A DNA stretch of 57,220 nucleotides, from contig JANYCD010000071.1 in NCBI GenBank assembly GCA_025360425.1, positions 1-57,220 of the forward strand, given 5' to 3'. Each line of letters starts with the position of its first letter. Positions within the stretch are counted from its first letter, which is position 1. The notes below the pieces were generated by a model, which was not told the origin of the DNA, did no database searches, and saw nothing but the letters and a program-made list of their open reading frames with translations. The DNA comes from Sterolibacteriaceae bacterium (GTDB lineage Bacteria > Pseudomonadota > Gammaproteobacteria > Burkholderiales > Rhodocyclaceae). Below, piece after piece: positions 36,359 through 45,537 of the stretch. A program made the position numbers and the translations under genes.

Positions 36359-37162
36359 ATGAGAGCAAACAGGTTCGAGGGCCGCGTCGCCATCATCACC
36401 GGTGGAAGCACCGGGATCGGTGCGGCAACGGCACGCCAGCTGGTCGGGGAGGGCGCATGCGTGGTCATCGCCGCCCGCCGTGCGGAACCGGGCATCGCGC
36501 TGATGAAGGAACTCGGCGAGGACAAAGCGCTTTTTTTCCAGTGCGACGTCAGCGTGCAAGCAGAGGTCGAAGCCCTGGTCGCGTGGACGGTCGACAGGTT
36601 CGGTGGCCTCGATATCCTGATCAACAACGCCGGTGCGACATGCTTTGGCGGTTACACGCCTGATCTGGACCCCGCGCTCTGGCACCAGATGATGGGCGTC
36701 AATCTCCATTCCGTTTTTTATGCCTGCAAGGCCGGCATACCGCACATGAAGCAACGTGGCGGTGGCGCCATCGTCAACAATGCTTCCATTTCCGGCCTTT
36801 ATGCCGACTATGGCTTTACCGCCTACAACGCCGCCAAGGGCGCTGTCATCAATTACACCAAGTCACTGGCCATCGATCATGCCCAGGACAATATCCGTGC
36901 CAACGCCGTCTGCCCAGGTCTGGTCGATACACCGATGGCCGATGCGCTCGACGAGCTCAAGGTGCGCGACGCCTGGGTGGAAAACATCCCGATGAAGCGC
37001 GGCGGCAAGCCGGAAGAAATCGCCAACATCCTCGCGTTCCTTGCGTCGGACGAGGCCAGCTTCATGACCGGCAGCATCGTGGTGGCTGACGGCGGTCTGT
37101 CAGCGGCAACCGGACAGCCGAATTTGCCGAAACTGATGGAAAAAATGGCTGCCGCGAAATGA
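36359..37162 (+). CDS. Short-chain dehydrogenase/reductase (SDR)
   Basis: This 267-residue classical SDR has the cofactor motif TGGSTGIG (residues 14-21), NNAG near residue 89, and the catalytic Ser143, Tyr156 and Lys160 (YNAAK). The C-terminal DEASFMTGSIVVADGGLSAA segment is typical. The ATG at 36359 has GGAG upstream. It starts the rightward run that continues with the alcohol dehydrogenase and phosphotransferase genes. It should oxidise or reduce an alcohol/ketone pair with NAD(P); the substrate is not evident. Confidence 0.92.
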   Translation: MRANRFEGRVAIITGGSTGIGAATARQLVGEGACVVIAARRAEPGIALMKELGEDKALFFQCDVSVQAEVEALVAWTVDRFGGLDILINNAGATCFGGYTPDLDPALWHQMMGVNLHSVFYACKAGIPHMKQRGGGAIVNNASISGLYADYGFTAYNAAKGAVINYTKSLAIDHAQDNIRANAVCPGLVDTPMADALDELKVRDAWVENIPMKRGGKPEEIANILAFLASDEASFMTGSIVVADGGLSAATGQPNLPKLMEKMAAAK

Positions 37163-37231
37163 GTGATTCGAAGTTTGATTGCCTGAGCGATACGTCGCAG
37201 TACCAATAACGCGTAACTGAGGAGAGCTTCA

Positions 37232-38284
37232 ATGGCTAAGATGAGATCGGCAGTTATGCTGGGACCGCGACAAATCGAGCTGGTCGAAGTTGACCGACCG
37301 GAGGTAGACGCGGACAGCGTCATCATCAAGACCGAAGGCATGGGCGTTTGCGGCAGCAACCTGCACTGGTGGCGCGGCGCCGAGCGCCCCACCAAGCTGT
37401 GGCCGTTCCCGATTCCCGGCGCCGGTGGCCACGAGTACGGCGGTGTCGTGGTCGAGGCCGGAAAGAATATCCGCAAGCTCAAGCCGGGTGATCGTGTCGC
37501 CGTCGACCAATTCCACAGCACCAGTTGTGGGCGTTGCCCCTACTGTTCTTCCGGCGCATTCGGCGTGTGTCCGGACCGCGGCGATTTCGTCACGCCGGGC
37601 TTTGTCGACTACATTAAATTCGGCGAAAAGGGACTCTATGTCCTGCCTGATTCCATCGAGACCCATGCCGCGGCCATCATCGAACCGGCCGCCACGCCGG
37701 TCGCCGCCTTGCGCCGGCTTGGCCTGCGCGGCGGCGAGCGGGTGGTGGTGCTAGGCGCCGGCGTGGTCGGCATCGTCGCTGCGGCCGTGGCCAAGATTCT
37801 TGGCGCCGGCAAGGTGGTGGTCACCGCGAAGTACGACCAGCAGGAGAGGTTCGCCCGTGAATTCGGGGCGGATGTCGTCGTGCGCAGCACGGCTGGCGAT
37901 GCTGTGGAACAAGTGCTGTCGCATGTGGACGGCGGTGCCGACATCGTCATCGAAACCGTCGGCGGGAGTGCCAACACCCTTGATCAGGCGGCGACCATCG
38001 TCCGCCCGCGCGGCACCGTGGTTGTGCTGGGCCTGTGGGAAGTGGCGACCAAGATCGATTCATGGGCCGCCGTGTTCAAGGAAATCAATTTCATGTACGC
38101 GCTGGCCTACGGCCAAGTCGGGCTGCGTACCGACTACGAATTCACCATCGACATGATGGCTTCGGGCAGGCTACCCCTGCAGAAGCTGATTACCCACCAG
38201 ATTCCGTTGGCGAATATCCGCGAAGCCTTTGAGTTGACCGACGACAAGACGCGCGGGGCCATCAAGGTCATCGTCAGGCCCTGA
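37232..38284 (+). CDS. Zinc-dependent medium-chain alcohol dehydrogenase
   Basis: The 350-residue protein carries the MDR zinc-enzyme features: catalytic ligands Cys40 and His67-Glu68 (GGHEYGGVVVEAG), the structural zinc site Cys100, Cys103, Cys106, Cys114, and the Rossmann motif VVVLGAGVVGIVAA. The family includes sorbitol, threonine and butanediol dehydrogenases. A strong ribosome site (GAGGAG) precedes the ATG. It lies between an SDR and a phosphotransferase on the same strand, so all may serve one alcohol-oxidising pathway (inference). Confidence 0.92.
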   Translation: MAKMRSAVMLGPRQIELVEVDRPEVDADSVIIKTEGMGVCGSNLHWWRGAERPTKLWPFPIPGAGGHEYGGVVVEAGKNIRKLKPGDRVAVDQFHSTSCGRCPYCSSGAFGVCPDRGDFVTPGFVDYIKFGEKGLYVLPDSIETHAAAIIEPAATPVAALRRLGLRGGERVVVLGAGVVGIVAAAVAKILGAGKVVVTAKYDQQERFAREFGADVVVRSTAGDAVEQVLSHVDGGADIVIETVGGSANTLDQAATIVRPRGTVVVLGLWEVATKIDSWAAVFKEINFMYALAYGQVGLRTDYEFTIDMMASGRLPLQKLITHQIPLANIREAFELTDDKTRGAIKVIVRP

Positions 38285-38309
38285 GGTGCGGAACAGCATG
38301 GAGCCTTTG

Positions 38310-39509
38310 ATGCGCACCCGGGACAAGAACCGTCCGACGGCCGAATGGATTGCCAGTCTGCGGCAGCGGTTTCCCTGCGAAACAACCGTGGACCGTGTCC
38401 TGACGCGCAAGCTGCAACGCCGTGCCGGCCCGCCCTTCAAGCAGATGCCGCTGGAGACGCTGGTCAATGGGGTTCAGGAACTGCTGACCGCCGAACTGAA
38501 GGATCTTTTCGAGATTGCCAACCCTCGCTGGTTGGTGGGTGGCGCATCGAAGATCCACATGGCCTTCGAGCTGACCTGGAGTCTTGCCGGTGTCGGCCGC
38601 ACCACGCGATCCATGGTGCTGCGCATGGAGCCGGCCGAGTCCACCGCAGAGACGAGCCGCCTGCGCGAGTTCCAGATCATCAAGGCCTTCGATGGTGTCG
38701 TGCCGGTCCCCAACGTGTATTGGGTCGATGACGAGGGAAAATACTTTCCCTACCCGGCACTGATTTGCGGCTTCATCAAAGGCGTCACCAAGCCGACCGA
38801 TCTGCCGCCCGATCTTTCCGCCGGGTTTGGTACCAACTTCGGCCCTGTGCTGCGTCCGATACTCGGCGCCCAGTTCGTGGACTGCCTGGCGAAGATACAC
38901 ACGCTCAACTGGCGCAAGCCCGATCTCAGCACCATGGACGTGCCGCAACCGGGAATCCAGGCGGTCGAATGGCAACTCAACTGGTGGGAGCGGGTTTACG
39001 AAGAGGACGTGCGCGAGGACATCCCGCTGATGCGTCTGGCGATGGCCTGGTTGCGCGAGAATATGCCGCCGGTGGATCGCGTCTCGGTCATCCATGCCGA
39101 CTACCGCACGGGGAATTTTCTCTACACCGAACACGACAACAAGATCTCCGCGATTCTCGACTGGGAACTCGGCCACATGGGCGACCGGCACGAGGATCTG
39201 GCCTATACGGCCATGCATCTGTTCGGGCACCACATTGATGACGGCAAGACTTTTCTGGTGGGCGGGTTCATGCCGGAAAAAGAGTTTTTTGCACTGTATG
39301 AAAAATTGTCGGGGCTCTCCGTCAATCCGAAAACTCTCGATTACTACAATGTGCTGGGTCTCTACAAGCTCATCACCATTGCCTTGGCGACGATGTGTCG
39401 AATCGCATCCTGCGGTAAGACCCATCACGACATTTTGATGACCTGGCTGATTGGGGTTTCCTATCCGATGCTAGATCTCCTGCGCAACAGAATCGATGAA
39501 GTCATGTGA
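38310..39509 (+). CDS. ACAD10/11-type phosphotransferase, copy 1
   Basis: The 399-residue aminoglycoside-phosphotransferase-fold protein has the catalytic loop VIHADYRTGNFLY (His262, Asp264) and the metal motif ILDWELGHMGD (Asp284), with GGASKIHMAFEL as the nucleotide loop. The start at 38310 (MRTRDKNRPTAEW) has GGAG six bases upstream and aligns with the paralogue at 42313-43515; the long identical stretch KLQRRAGPPFKQ shows recent duplication. Mammalian ACAD10/11 domains of this family phosphorylate 4-hydroxyacyl-CoAs; bacterial members often sit in fatty acid and steroid catabolism clusters. An AttH/CrtC-like gene follows, as it does after copy 2. Confidence 0.87.
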   Translation: MRTRDKNRPTAEWIASLRQRFPCETTVDRVLTRKLQRRAGPPFKQMPLETLVNGVQELLTAELKDLFEIANPRWLVGGASKIHMAFELTWSLAGVGRTTRSMVLRMEPAESTAETSRLREFQIIKAFDGVVPVPNVYWVDDEGKYFPYPALICGFIKGVTKPTDLPPDLSAGFGTNFGPVLRPILGAQFVDCLAKIHTLNWRKPDLSTMDVPQPGIQAVEWQLNWWERVYEEDVREDIPLMRLAMAWLRENMPPVDRVSVIHADYRTGNFLYTEHDNKISAILDWELGHMGDRHEDLAYTAMHLFGHHIDDGKTFLVGGFMPEKEFFALYEKLSGLSVNPKTLDYYNVLGLYKLITIALATMCRIASCGKTHHDILMTWLIGVSYPMLDLLRNRIDEVM

Positions 39510-39563
39510 ACTTCCCAAGGCGCAAATGTGCAAATACATCCGCGACACGATCCGAAGTGAAAA

Positions 39564-40520
39564 ATGAGAGTGTCGAATATGAAGCTGGACCAGATTCAAG
39601 TCGAAAGTCGCATGCTGCCGCAGATCGCGGACGACGGACGCCACGTGTTGCGCAAGAACGGCGGCCGCGAATCTATTCCCTATGCGGTGGTGCTGCCCAA
39701 GGAGGGCGTCACGATTTTCCTCTATACCTGGGTCGATGCCGAAAACAATGCCGGCGCGATGTGCTGCCTGTTCGGGCCGGCGATCGGAGCGGAAGGCCAC
39801 ATCTTTGAAATTCAGGATGGCGTCGTTGTTCCGTCGAGCATGAACTTCGACGACTGGAAGGTTGGCGGTATGCACATGCGTCAAAGCATGACGCTGGAAT
39901 CAGCCGACGTAAGTTTTCAGGGCAAGCGTGTCGCTGTCGATCTCCGCTTCGATGCTATTCATCCGGCCTACGCCTACGGCGGCCACCGGAATGGCTGCCC
40001 CAACATGATCGCCGACAACCGCTTCGAGCAGAGCGGTCTGGTCAAAGGTTCGGTCACCATCGACGGCCGTGTCATTCCTTTCGAATATACGGGGCACCGC
40101 GACCATTCATGGGGCCACCGCGACTGGCCAGCGATCCAGCACTGGCGCTGGTTCGAAGGTCAGGCGGGTCCCGACCTGGCGGTGCATTTCTTCGAGATCC
40201 ATTCAGAAGGCATCGTCCATCTGCGCGGTTACATCTACAAGGATGGAGTCGTATCCGAGGTCACGTCGGTTGATTTCGATTACGAACGCGACCTGGCCCT
40301 CAAGCAGAAATCCTTCAAGGCCGTGGTACGCGACGCGGCGGGACGGACGGTCAATGTACATGCCAAGACCTTCGCCTTTTTTGCCTTTCCCGTCAGGGCG
40401 GATACGGTCATGAACGAATCCGGCATGTCCGTGGAGATCGACGGTGCGTCCGGTTCGGGATGGCTGGAGATGTGCTGGCCAAGGTCGTATATCGATTACA
40501 TGTCAGGTCGCAGCGAGTAA
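39564..40520 (+). CDS. AttH/CrtC-like (DUF7064/DUF7065-type) protein, member 1
   Basis: This 318-residue, beta-strand-rich protein has the motif GHRDHSWGHRDW near residue 177. It is shared with the carotenoid-hydratase/AttH-like lipocalin-fold group and with the unknown-function proteins often encoded next to ACAD10/11-type phosphotransferases (family numbers from memory). No signal peptide or membrane helix is visible. A second ATG at 39579 could be the true start. The arrangement phosphotransferase then this protein is repeated at 42313-44594, which suggests the two act on the same lipid-like substrate. Confidence 0.7.
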   Translation: MRVSNMKLDQIQVESRMLPQIADDGRHVLRKNGGRESIPYAVVLPKEGVTIFLYTWVDAENNAGAMCCLFGPAIGAEGHIFEIQDGVVVPSSMNFDDWKVGGMHMRQSMTLESADVSFQGKRVAVDLRFDAIHPAYAYGGHRNGCPNMIADNRFEQSGLVKGSVTIDGRVIPFEYTGHRDHSWGHRDWPAIQHWRWFEGQAGPDLAVHFFEIHSEGIVHLRGYIYKDGVVSEVTSVDFDYERDLALKQKSFKAVVRDAAGRTVNVHAKTFAFFAFPVRADTVMNESGMSVEIDGASGSGWLEMCWPRSYIDYMSGRSE

Positions 40521-40603
40521 GCAGTTGGTCGTTTTTGTTAAATGTTGTTGGACCCGCATCTCAAGGGGCTTTGTTTAGCCAATCAACCTGAAGGAGAAAG
40601 ATC

Positions 40604-41410
40604 ATGAGTACTACTACAGTCGGCGCAATACCCCATGATGACGAATACGTCGCCCCGCCAGTGGCCAGGACCCGCACGCCCAAGCAGAAGTACGACGTCT
40701 GGCGACTCGCCGCCTGGGGTGGCCTGATTTTCCTGTTCGGCCAGCTGCTGGGATGGGGCTATCTCGGCGTCGGCATTCCCCCCAACGAGCCGGGCATGCC
40801 CATCAACGACCTGTTTGCCTACTATACCGAGCACAGCCTGCGCATCCGCTTCGGCATGACCATCAGCGTCATCATCTGCCCCTTCTACTTTGTCTGGAGC
40901 GCGGTCATCTCGCGCGTCATGACCAAGATCGACGGCGAGGACAGCGTGATCGCGGTGATCGAGCAGATGGGCGGCGTCATCACCGCCGTAATCGGGCTTG
41001 TGGGCGCCTGTGCCTGGATGGCAGCGGCCTACCACATCGAAGAAAGGACGCCGGGAATCGTGCGCGCCCTGCATGAGTTCGGCTGGTTCTTCTTCGATAC
41101 CACCTACTGGGCCACGACCTTGCAGGAACTGGCGCTGGGCTATGTCTTCCTCATCGATCAACGGGCCAAACCGCTGATCCCCAAGTGGGTGGCCTGGTAT
41201 TCGATTTTCAGCGCAGTCGCCATCATCCCGCTGTCCTTCCTGCCCTTCTTCTACACCGGCCCATTCGCCTGGAGCGGTTTTGTCGGCTATTGGGTTGCGC
41301 TTGGGACATGGTTCTTCTGGGTGCTGATCCTCAGCTATCACATGTTTGGCGCCATCAATCGCCTGCAACAGGAAGAAATCGCCGCACTGGCGAGAGCCGG
41401 AGCGAGATAA
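40604..41410 (+). CDS. Multi-pass membrane protein, family member 2
   Basis: The 268-residue protein has a charged N-terminal stretch of about 30 residues, then about six hydrophobic helices (near 35-55, 82-103, 122-145, 158-178, 195-215 and 222-245). It resembles the protein at 34192-34929 in the loop NDLFAYYTEHSLRIRFGM and the motif LPFFYTGPFAWSGF. The ATG follows a strong ribosome site (AAGGAG). It is immediately followed, 18 bases on, by oxidase-subunit-III-like and IV-like genes, so the three probably form one membrane complex (inference). No family name is recognised. Confidence 0.75.
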   Translation: MSTTTVGAIPHDDEYVAPPVARTRTPKQKYDVWRLAAWGGLIFLFGQLLGWGYLGVGIPPNEPGMPINDLFAYYTEHSLRIRFGMTISVIICPFYFVWSAVISRVMTKIDGEDSVIAVIEQMGGVITAVIGLVGACAWMAAAYHIEERTPGIVRALHEFGWFFFDTTYWATTLQELALGYVFLIDQRAKPLIPKWVAWYSIFSAVAIIPLSFLPFFYTGPFAWSGFVGYWVALGTWFFWVLILSYHMFGAINRLQQEEIAALARAGAR

Positions 41411-41428
41411 CAAACGCACGAAACAAGA

Positions 41429-42013
41429 ATGGAAATGTCATCATCCTTGACAGCAACAACCAGACGCCTTCCGGGAGACCCGGGCGTCTGGATTTTTGTC
41501 GGGGCCGATATGCTGATGTTCGGCCTGTTTTTTTCATCCTTCGTCGTTGGACGCAGCAAGAACCTCGATCTCTACAATCTCTCCCAGCAGGCGCTCAACT
41601 TCAACTATGGCGGGATCAATACCCTGATCCTGCTCACCAGCAGCTGGTTCGTGGTGCTTGCCGTGCATGCGGCCAAGATGAACCGCGTGAAACTGATACC
41701 GCACCTGCTTGCGGCTGCCGCGCTGTGCGGTTTGGCGTTCTGCTCTCTCAAGGTGGTCGAATACACGGAAAAGTTCAACCACGGCATTTCCATGCTGACC
41801 AACGACTTTTTCATGTACTACTTCATCCTCACCGGAATTCACTTCCTGCATGTCATTGCCGGCACCGTGCTGCTTTTCGTTCTGTGGAAGAAGGCCCGCG
41901 CCGGCGCTTACGGAAGCCATCGCTACATAGGCCTGGAAAGCGGCGCCACCTACTGGCACATGGTGGATCTGCTGTGGATCATTTTATTCCCGCTGTTGTA
42001 CCTGATGAGGTGA
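41429..42013 (+). CDS. Cytochrome c oxidase subunit III-like (NorE-like) protein
   Basis: This 194-residue protein has five helices and the short NorE/CoxC-like pattern: [21 protein letters not shown] at the N terminus, a lysine/glutamate-bearing helix [27 protein letters not shown], and the end [18 protein letters not shown]. No catalytic subunit I or copper subunit II gene is near, so this is an orphan subunit like those of nitric-oxide-reductase accessory systems. It lies between a membrane protein gene and the subunit IV-like gene, three bases from the latter. Confidence 0.88.
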   Translation: MEMSSSLTATTRRLPGDPGVWIFVGADMLMFGLFFSSFVVGRSKNLDLYNLSQQALNFNYGGINTLILLTSSWFVVLAVHAAKMNRVKLIPHLLAAAALCGLAFCSLKVVEYTEKFNHGISMLTNDFFMYYFILTGIHFLHVIAGTVLLFVLWKKARAGAYGSHRYIGLESGATYWHMVDLLWIILFPLLYLMR

Positions 42014-42016
42014 TGC

Positions 42017-42286
42017 ATGGCGCTCTGGTTAAGTCCCGCGACGTTCGTTTGGATGGTGTTGATGATTGCGACCTGTGCCAGCACCTGGTGGCTGAAGAGC
42101 GGGGCGTCGACCTCGATGCTCGCCACTGCGGCGATACTCGTCATCGCCGCGGTCAAGGTCCGGCTGGTGATCACCCACTTCATGGAACTGAAGGATGCGC
42201 CGATCAAGTGGCGTCTTTTTTTCGAGGCCTGGGTTGTAATATTTCCGGGGATTGTCCTCGCCGGATTCTGGCTCGCGAGAGCTTAA
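42017..42286 (+). CDS. Cytochrome c oxidase subunit IV-like small membrane protein
   Basis: The 89-residue protein has three hydrophobic helices and the prokaryotic subunit-IV motif AAVKVRLVITHFMELKDAP. It starts three bases after the subunit III-like gene. In true oxidases this subunit is a small structural partner; here it may pair with the NorE-like protein and the preceding membrane protein. No other oxidase subunit is in the window. Confidence 0.82.
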   Translation: MALWLSPATFVWMVLMIATCASTWWLKSGASTSMLATAAILVIAAVKVRLVITHFMELKDAPIKWRLFFEAWVVIFPGIVLAGFWLARA

Positions 42287-42312
42287 CCGTTTGATTATTG
42301 ATCGCTGGATAA

Positions 42313-43515
42313 ATGACTGACATCGTGGATAAAAATCGCCCGTCGGCGGAATGGATCAGCCACCTGCGGCAGAAATTTCCCTGCGAGCCCACCGTGGATC
42401 GCATTCTCGTGCGCAAGTTGCAACGCCGTGCCGGACCGCCCTTCAAACAGTTGCCTCTGGAAACCCTGGTCAAGGCAACGCAGGCGTTCCTCGAAGCGCA
42501 ACTGAAAGATGCCTTCGAAATCGCCAATCCGCGCTGGCTGACGGGCGGCGCTTCCAAGGTGCACATGGCTTTCGAGCTGACCTGGAATCTGGCCGGCGTC
42601 GGTCGCACCACGCGTTCCATGGTGTTGCGCATGGAACCGGCGGAGTCCACGGCCGAGGCCAGCCGGTTGCGCGAGTTCCAGATCATCAAGGCGTTTGACG
42701 GCATCGTCCCGGTGCCGGAGGTGTATTGGGTGGACGAAGACGGCAAGTACTTCCCCTATCCGGCCATTGTCTGTGGCTTCATCAAGGGCGTCACCAAGCC
42801 GACCAATTTGCCGGCGGATCTTTCGGCCGGTCTCGGGCCTTTTTTTCCGCCCTCGCTGCGTCCGATCCTCGGCACCCAGTTAGTAGATTGTCTGGCGAAA
42901 ATTCACACCCGCGACTGGCGCACTGTCGACCTCAGTACCATGGCGGCGCCGGCCCTGGGCACCCAGGCAGCTGAGTGGCAACTCAACTGGTGGGAACGCA
43001 TCTGGGAGGAGGACGTTAACGAGGACATTCCGCTGATGCGTCTGGCCATGGCCTGGTTGCGCGAGCACATGCCGAAGACGGAGCACATTTCCATCCTCCA
43101 CGGCGACTATCGTACCGGCAACTTTCTTTATACCGAGCAAGACAACAGGATCAGCGCGATTCTCGACTGGGAACTGGGGCACCTCGGCGATCGCCACGAG
43201 GATCTGGCCTATGCAGCAATGCCGATCTTCGGTACCCACCTTGACGATGGCAAGACCTTCCTGGTCGGCGGCTTCTTGTCGGCGCAGGAGTTCTATGCAG
43301 CATACGAGAAAGCATCCGGTCTGTCGGTCGATCCGGCGACGCTGAAGTACTACACGATTCTCAACACCTATAAGCTGGTCGCGATCACGCTGGCGACGAT
43401 GTATCGCATCGCCGTGTGCGGCAAGACCCATCACGACGTGCTGATGTGCTGGATGCTCGGTGTTTCTTACCCAATGGTTGAGCTGCTACGCGTGAAAATG
43501 GAAGAAGTGTTGTGA
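42313..43515 (+). CDS. ACAD10/11-type phosphotransferase, copy 2
   Basis: This 400-residue paralogue of 38310-39509 is near-identical over long stretches, such as LQRRAGPPFKQLPLETLV and LRMEPAESTAEASRLREFQI. It keeps the catalytic loop ILHGDYRTGNFLY (His263, Asp265) and the metal motif ILDWELGHLGD. It lies 26 bases after the subunit IV-like gene. A hairpin follows at 43576-43591. The substrate is probably a hydroxylated acyl or terpenoid compound, as for copy 1; retention of two intact copies suggests different specificities. Confidence 0.87.
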   Translation: MTDIVDKNRPSAEWISHLRQKFPCEPTVDRILVRKLQRRAGPPFKQLPLETLVKATQAFLEAQLKDAFEIANPRWLTGGASKVHMAFELTWNLAGVGRTTRSMVLRMEPAESTAEASRLREFQIIKAFDGIVPVPEVYWVDEDGKYFPYPAIVCGFIKGVTKPTNLPADLSAGLGPFFPPSLRPILGTQLVDCLAKIHTRDWRTVDLSTMAAPALGTQAAEWQLNWWERIWEEDVNEDIPLMRLAMAWLREHMPKTEHISILHGDYRTGNFLYTEQDNRISAILDWELGHLGDRHEDLAYAAMPIFGTHLDDGKTFLVGGFLSAQEFYAAYEKASGLSVDPATLKYYTILNTYKLVAITLATMYRIAVCGKTHHDVLMCWMLGVSYPMVELLRVKMEEVL

Positions 43516-43575
43516 AAAATTTCGGAGGACTGCGCGGACGCCTGACTTGCGTCGCGTCGTCTCCCTGACGGAAAA

Positions 43576-43598
43576 CTGGCCGAAGGGCCAGCCTTTCC
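43576..43598 (+). terminator. Possible terminator after phosphotransferase copy 2
   Basis: CTGGCC (43576-43581), loop GAAG, GGCCAG (43586-43591), then CCTTTCC. The stem is perfect but short and the T-run is poor. It lies 60 bases after the stop, in the 164-base gap before the next gene. Confidence 0.4.
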
Positions 43599-43679
43599 TG
43601 TCGATCAGCACGCCTTCGAACAGTTTTTTGCCGATTGATCACTGAATAAAAAACACACAACTAAATATAGGGAAACGAT

Positions 43680-44594
43680 ATGAGCAACGATTTCGAAAAA
43701 TACGAAGGCCTGATTTCCGATAAGAGTTTGCCACTCTGGGGGCAAAGCTTTTACTACAATTTCTACGACCCGAAAACGAAGACTGCCGCGCTGATCCGCG
43801 TCGGCTTTATGGAAAATCGCAGGGAGATGAACACCTGGTTCGTCTTCTTCAAGGACGGCCTGCCGATCTTCAACCGCGTCAACATGAACCTGCCGCATAG
43901 CACCGACCGGCCGATGAATGGCATCAAAGTCGCAGGCATGTATGTGCATGCGGTGGAGCCGCTGAAGAAGACGCGCATCCTGTTCTCGGATCAGGATTTC
44001 TCGGTGGACCTGTCCTGGGACGAATTGCATCCGCTGGCCGACTGCATCGAACTCTCCGCCGACAAGACCAGTTCGTTCGCCAAGGACATGGCACATGTCC
44101 ACCTGGAAGGCACATCGCGTGTCACCGGCCATATCACTCATCGCGGCATTCGCACCGAGATCGACGGCAACGGCTTTCGCGATATCGCCGCCGGCAACCG
44201 CAACTGGGATGGCCTCAAGACCTATCGCCTGGCCTGGCCGGTGTTCGAGGACGGCACGGCCTTCGCCGGGGTACGCGGCGTGTCAACAAAGGACGAAACG
44301 TCCTACCTGCGCATGTACCACGACGGCAAGGAATGGCTGCAGGTCAAGCACATCGACGAAAAAGAGGTCTATGCCGAGGACACCTTCTCCATCGCCTCGG
44401 CGCACTGGAAATTCATCGACGGCAAGGACCGTCACCACGAGTTCACCAGCAAGCCGTTGCTGCGCTGGTTCTTCTCGCTCGACACGTTCATCATGTGTGA
44501 ACAGATCATGGAATACCGCAAGAGCGACGGCACCGTCGGCTACGGCCTGTGCGAAAACGGTTATCGCCTGCCGTGGACCGGATTCAATCTTTGA
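43680..44594 (+). CDS. AttH/CrtC-like (DUF7064/DUF7065-type) protein, member 2
   Basis: The 304-residue protein is distantly related to the one at 39564-40520. It has the equivalent motif GFRDIAAGNRNWDG near residue 165, in which the His-Ser-Trp of member 1 is not conserved, and a beta-rich pattern throughout. No export signal is visible. As in the first module it follows an ACAD10/11-type phosphotransferase. The weaker motif could mean a different ligand or a binding instead of a catalytic role. Confidence 0.65.
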   Translation: MSNDFEKYEGLISDKSLPLWGQSFYYNFYDPKTKTAALIRVGFMENRREMNTWFVFFKDGLPIFNRVNMNLPHSTDRPMNGIKVAGMYVHAVEPLKKTRILFSDQDFSVDLSWDELHPLADCIELSADKTSSFAKDMAHVHLEGTSRVTGHITHRGIRTEIDGNGFRDIAAGNRNWDGLKTYRLAWPVFEDGTAFAGVRGVSTKDETSYLRMYHDGKEWLQVKHIDEKEVYAEDTFSIASAHWKFIDGKDRHHEFTSKPLLRWFFSLDTFIMCEQIMEYRKSDGTVGYGLCENGYRLPWTGFNL

Positions 44595-44651
44595 CCATGA
44601 TCGTCGCGATTCCGCAAACCCATACAACAACAATACGTAGAGGGAAAACAA

Positions 44652-45443
44652 ATGAATGAATTTAGAGTCGACGGCAAGGTCGCTTTCATCAGCGGCGGTG
44701 CGCGCGGGTTGGGTGCGGCAACGGCGGCAACACTTGCGGCGGGTGGCGCCAAGGTCGTGATCGGTGATCTGCTGGATGAAGTCGGCAAGAAGACGGCGGC
44801 AAGCCTGGGCGACGCCATGTTCGTGCATCTGGACGTGACGAAGGAAGCGGATTGGGAAGCCGCGATCGCCGCCACCGTGAAACGCTTCGGTGGCCTCGAC
44901 ATCGTGGTCAACAATGCCGGTGTCGAGACGACCTCATTGCTGGAAAACTGCACGCTGGAAGATTTCAACCTGACGATGAACGTCAACGTCACCGGTGTGT
45001 TCCTCGGCGTCAAGCATGCCATCCGCGCCATGAAGCCCGGCGGCATTGCGGGACGCGGCGGTTCCATCGTCAACATTTCTTCCGTGGCCGGTCTCAAGGG
45101 CAACTTTGCCCTCGGCGCCTACTGCACCTCCAAGGGCGGTGCGCGTCTGCTGACCAAAGCCGCGGCCATTGAATGCGCCAAGCTCAACTACGGCATTCGC
45201 GTCAATTCGGTGCATCCGGGAATGGTCAATACGGACATGGGGGACAAGGTGCTGAAGGACTTCCTGAAGCTCGGCCTGGTACCCGACGTGGAAACGGCGA
45301 CCGCCGCTTTCGAAGCGGCCCACCCGCTGGGCAGGGGCCGCCCACAGGACATCGCCAACGGCGTTTATTACCTCGCCTCCGATGCCGCGTGCTGGATCAC
45401 CGGCACCGAACTTGTCATTGATGGTGGCTTTGCAGTAGCGTAA
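44652..45443 (+). CDS. Short-chain dehydrogenase/reductase (hydroxysteroid-dehydrogenase-like)
   Basis: The 263-residue classical SDR has SGGARGLG (residues 14-21, with Ser in place of the usual Thr), DVTKEADW, NNAG (87-90), the catalytic Ser144, Tyr157, Lys161 (YCTSK), and the C-terminal SDAACWITGTELVIDGG. The wording is close to the 3-alpha/20-beta-hydroxysteroid and cyclohexanol-type dehydrogenases, but substrate cannot be assigned by eye. A ribosome site (GAGGG) precedes the ATG. The OYE-like gene follows on the same strand. Confidence 0.92.
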   Translation: MNEFRVDGKVAFISGGARGLGAATAATLAAGGAKVVIGDLLDEVGKKTAASLGDAMFVHLDVTKEADWEAAIAATVKRFGGLDIVVNNAGVETTSLLENCTLEDFNLTMNVNVTGVFLGVKHAIRAMKPGGIAGRGGSIVNISSVAGLKGNFALGAYCTSKGGARLLTKAAAIECAKLNYGIRVNSVHPGMVNTDMGDKVLKDFLKLGLVPDVETATAAFEAAHPLGRGRPQDIANGVYYLASDAACWITGTELVIDGGFAVA

Positions 45444-45537
45444 CCTACCAAGTACAAACCGAATTTAATTTTTCCTTGTCCCCGATTTTCGCGCCCGCCA
45501 AAATCGACTAAATCATTCATCCACGTGGAGAACCAAA

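Noticed and set aside
41429-42286. A complete terminal oxidase or nitric oxide reductase
   Set aside because: Only subunit III-like and IV-like genes are present; no haem-copper subunit I or copper subunit II is encoded nearby.
41185-42294. 369-codon + strand frame across the oxidase subunit III-like and IV-like genes
   Set aside because: It lies out of frame over three better-supported genes with ribosome sites and family motifs.
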